Source: Neolewinella litorea
GTDB taxonomy: Bacteria > Bacteroidota > Bacteroidia > Chitinophagales > Saprospiraceae
Assembly: GCF_004803465.1 (NCBI RefSeq)
Contig: NZ_SRSF01000001.1
Span: 992,501-1,056,500, forward strand
Direction: 5' to 3'
Length of the DNA stretch: 64,000 bases
Both the position numbers and the translations under genes were made by a program. The notes beneath the pieces are model-generated. The model saw nothing but the letters and a program-made list of their open reading frames with translations, was not told where the DNA came from and searched no databases. Positions 62,218 through 64,000 of the stretch are shown here, in pieces. The first letter of the stretch is position 1; each line of letters starts with the position of its first letter.

Positions 62218-62321
62218 GATCGACCGCGTCGGATAACGGTGCAAAATAACACTGGCCCGAGGAGCATGGCCGGGTGAATCGGGGTTTCGTCCGCCAGCAG
62301 CGGGCTTCCAGCCGCCGTGTC

Positions 62322-63830
62322 CTACAGGTCGGTACGCAGTACGCCGTACAGGCTCTCCACGCCCCGGAAGTAGTTGCTCAGCAGGATATTTTCGTTCGGA
62401 CTGTGCTGGTTGTTGTCGGGATTAACCAGCGGCAATACCACCGCGGGCACGTCCAAGGTATTCACGAAAGGCGCGATTGGCACCGAGCCACCCATGGTGC
62501 GGATGAGTACCGGTGGTGCTCCGAAAGTATCCTCAAGGGCGCGACGCAGCCACTGGCCCGTCGGGCCGTTCAGATCGGTACGGAACGCGCCGTAGCTGGT
62601 GGTTCCCTGCATGCGGGCCAGGCGGGGATACGACAGGCGTTCCTCGTCCGTGGGCTCCCGGTCACCTGGAATGAGGTGAAAGCCCTGGTTCTCCAGGTGT
62701 TCCCGCACCAATTGCAGCAGGCGATCGCCGTCGCTCTCCTTCACGAGGCGCAGGTCTATTTCCGCCACCGCGGTTGCGGGGATGATCGTGCGGACCTTGT
62801 CGCCCACCCATCCGCTGGCCATTCCGCGGATGTTCAGGCTGGGGTACTGCAGGGCTTCCTGCAGGTTCTCCCCTACCCCGTCGGGTTCGCTGAAGCCGAT
62901 CTTTTGGCGGATCTTGGTGGGGTCGTCGGGTACCGTGGCCATCATCTCGCGGGTAGCCGCGTCCAGTTCGATGCCGTCGTAGAAGCCGGGGATCGTTACG
63001 CGCCCGCGCTGGTCCTTCATCGACGCCAGCAACTGGGCCAGGCGCAGGGCAGGATTGGGAGCGTAATTTCCGTAGTGCCCGCTGTGCTGCGGCAGTTTTG
63101 GCCCGAAGACCGTGATCTCGGCCGTGGCGATACCCCGGGCGCCGCCCACCAGAGTAGGTCGATTAACCAGGTGCACCGGCCCATCCAGAATCACCAGGTG
63201 GTCGGCGGCAAGCGCCTGCCGGTGGGTTTCTACGGCTCCGGGGAGGTCCGGACTGCTGGTTTCCTCCATGGGGTCGATGACAAACTTTACGGTGTAATTT
63301 GGTCGATCGCCGCGGGCCACCAGCTCGTCCCACGCCACCAGGAACATCATGATCGGTGCCTTGGCGTCGCTGCTGGAACGGGCGAACAGCCGCACGTCGC
63401 TGGTATCCGGGCGGGCCGGCAGCGTCGCTTTCTCGTACCGTACCGAGCCGTCGGCATCCAGTATCGTACGCCCGTAAGTAGGCGTGTAGGGCGGGGCGAG
63501 TACCCAGCGCGAGGAATCCACCGACTGCCCGTCCACGTGCCCGTAAAACAGTACGGTCTCGGCATCGGGCGACTCCGCCGGGAAGGTGGCCAGGAAAAGG
63601 TCGATGCCGGCATTGGGCAGCCTCTGGGTGGCAAAACCGCGACGGCTGAACTCCCGTTCGAGCCACTGCAGGTTCCCCTCGAGTTGCCCCTCGATGCGCG
63701 CATCGTTAGGGATGGCCAGGAACGCTTCGTAGTCCGGCAAACTGCCCAGCGTCCGTTCGTAAAGCCCTTCCTGGGCGGGGACGCGGGTGCAAAGCCAGCA
63801 CAGGAACAGCAAGGTCAGGGGGTAACGCAT
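62322..63830 (-). CDS. Exported M20-family metallopeptidase
   Basis: A 502-residue dizinc peptidase. The ATG at 63830 gives signal peptide MRYPLTLLFLCWLCTRVPAQ; an upstream start at 63875 would put 15 extra residues before it. The M20 ligands appear in TVLFYGHVDGQSVDSSRW, LFARSSSDAKAPIMMFLVAWDEL, FVIDPMEETSSPD (Glu-Glu) and the C-terminal NTLDVPAVVLPLVNPDNNQHSPNE. The dimerisation domain lies in between. These enzymes cleave dipeptides or amide bonds in the periplasm. It is outside the pectin functions and is probably an independent unit. A TATCTTAC element lies on the minus strand at 63861-63870. Confidence 0.9.
   Translation of the reverse strand: MRYPLTLLFLCWLCTRVPAQEGLYERTLGSLPDYEAFLAIPNDARIEGQLEGNLQWLEREFSRRGFATQRLPNAGIDLFLATFPAESPDAETVLFYGHVDGQSVDSSRWVLAPPYTPTYGRTILDADGSVRYEKATLPARPDTSDVRLFARSSSDAKAPIMMFLVAWDELVARGDRPNYTVKFVIDPMEETSSPDLPGAVETHRQALAADHLVILDGPVHLVNRPTLVGGARGIATAEITVFGPKLPQHSGHYGNYAPNPALRLAQLLASMKDQRGRVTIPGFYDGIELDAATREMMATVPDDPTKIRQKIGFSEPDGVGENLQEALQYPSLNIRGMASGWVGDKVRTIIPATAVAEIDLRLVKESDGDRLLQLVREHLENQGFHLIPGDREPTDEERLSYPRLARMQGTTSYGAFRTDLNGPTGQWLRRALEDTFGAPPVLIRTMGGSVPIAPFVNTLDVPAVVLPLVNPDNNQHSPNENILLSNYFRGVESLYGVLRTDL
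63774..63790 (-). repeat. Dispersed 17-bp motif, copy 5 (one mismatch, coding)
   Basis: GGCGGGGACGCGGGTGC on the plus strand. It is within the signal-peptide codons of the M20 gene (encoding CTRVPA), again preceded by TTTG on the sense strand. Being coding, it may be a chance match. Confidence 0.4.
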
Positions 63831-63891
63831 ATTTCGGATTTGGAAGTTGGAACTTGAGAAGCGTAAGATAGACAAGACCGCCCTTCCCTAA

Positions 63892-64000
63892 TTAATGCGT
63901 CATTCTGTAGGCCTGGGTGGTGACGAAGTACTTGGTCAGCATATTCACCCGCTCCCATTCAGGGATTTCGCCCGCGGCCAGGTAATCCAGGTACTGCTCC
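63892..64000 (-). CDS. C-terminal end of an unrecognised gene (cut by window edge)
   Basis: A frame entering from the right edge on the minus strand ends at TAA (63892-63894) after 35 residues: EQYLDYLAAGEIPEW, then ERVNMLTKYFVTTQAYRMTH. The stretch is helical and polar. I cannot name the family; a start codon and most of the gene lie beyond 64000. The M20 gene is 61 bases downstream on the same strand, so cotranscription is possible. Confidence 0.55.
   Translation of the reverse strand, partial: EQYLDYLAAGEIPEWERVNMLTKYFVTTQAYRMTH

Overview
The window is about 62% G+C and reads as chromosomal DNA of a marine-type Bacteroidota, most plausibly a Saprospiria/Lewinella-like organism. The evidence is a SusC/SusD pair, a hybrid two-component (HTCS) regulator, a type IX secretion (T9SS) sorting domain, many short lipoprotein signals, and promoters of the Bacteroidota type (TTTG, about 20 bases, TAnnTTTG). 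I see no rRNA, tRNA, CRISPR array, insertion sequence or phage gene.

Left third (1-25.6 kb): mostly housekeeping and catabolic genes in small units. In order: the start of a kelch-repeat protein (cut by the window edge), acetyl-CoA synthetase, an acyltransferase-SGNH membrane protein, 1-pyrroline-5-carboxylate dehydrogenase with an M14 carboxypeptidase, a sodium:solute symporter, a DUF3050 protein, a lipoprotein trehalase, an amidohydrolase, a three-gene unit (cytochrome c, AnmK, SDR epimerase), ribosomal protein L25, a DUF92 membrane protein, GpmI, a lipoprotein MsrA, a DUF5691 protein, TrhO and an endonuclease/exonuclease/phosphatase lipoprotein. Convergent neighbours are very tightly packed and several overlap at their 3' ends.

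Middle (25.5-35 kb): a minus-strand ebo cluster (eboA, eboB, eboC, eboE, eboF) in the canonical order but without eboD, the sugar-phosphate-cyclase-like gene. A short 55-base spacer carrying a dispersed 17-bp motif sits where eboD would be. Upstream of it on the same strand lie uvrB, trmD and an MBL-fold hydrolase.

Right part (35.3-62.2 kb): a pectin utilisation locus. The plus-strand arm is GH43, pectin methylesterase (CE8), DUF4861, GH105, SusC, SusD and a DUF5123 beta-helix lipoprotein, closed by a good terminator. The minus-strand arm runs from GH28 through PL1 (T9SS cargo), CE12, UxaA and UxaB to two alpha/beta-hydrolase esterases. A PL10 pectate lyase diverges from GH28, and an HTCS regulator converges on PL10. 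Together these would demethylate, deacetylate and cut pectin outside the cell or in the periplasm, import oligogalacturonides through SusCD, release monomers (GH28, GH105, GH43), and reduce and dehydrate tagaturonate to 2-keto-3-deoxygluconate in the cytosol. UxaC, KduI/KduD, KdgK and KdgA are not in this window. The window ends with an M20 peptidase and the tail of an unrecognised gene.
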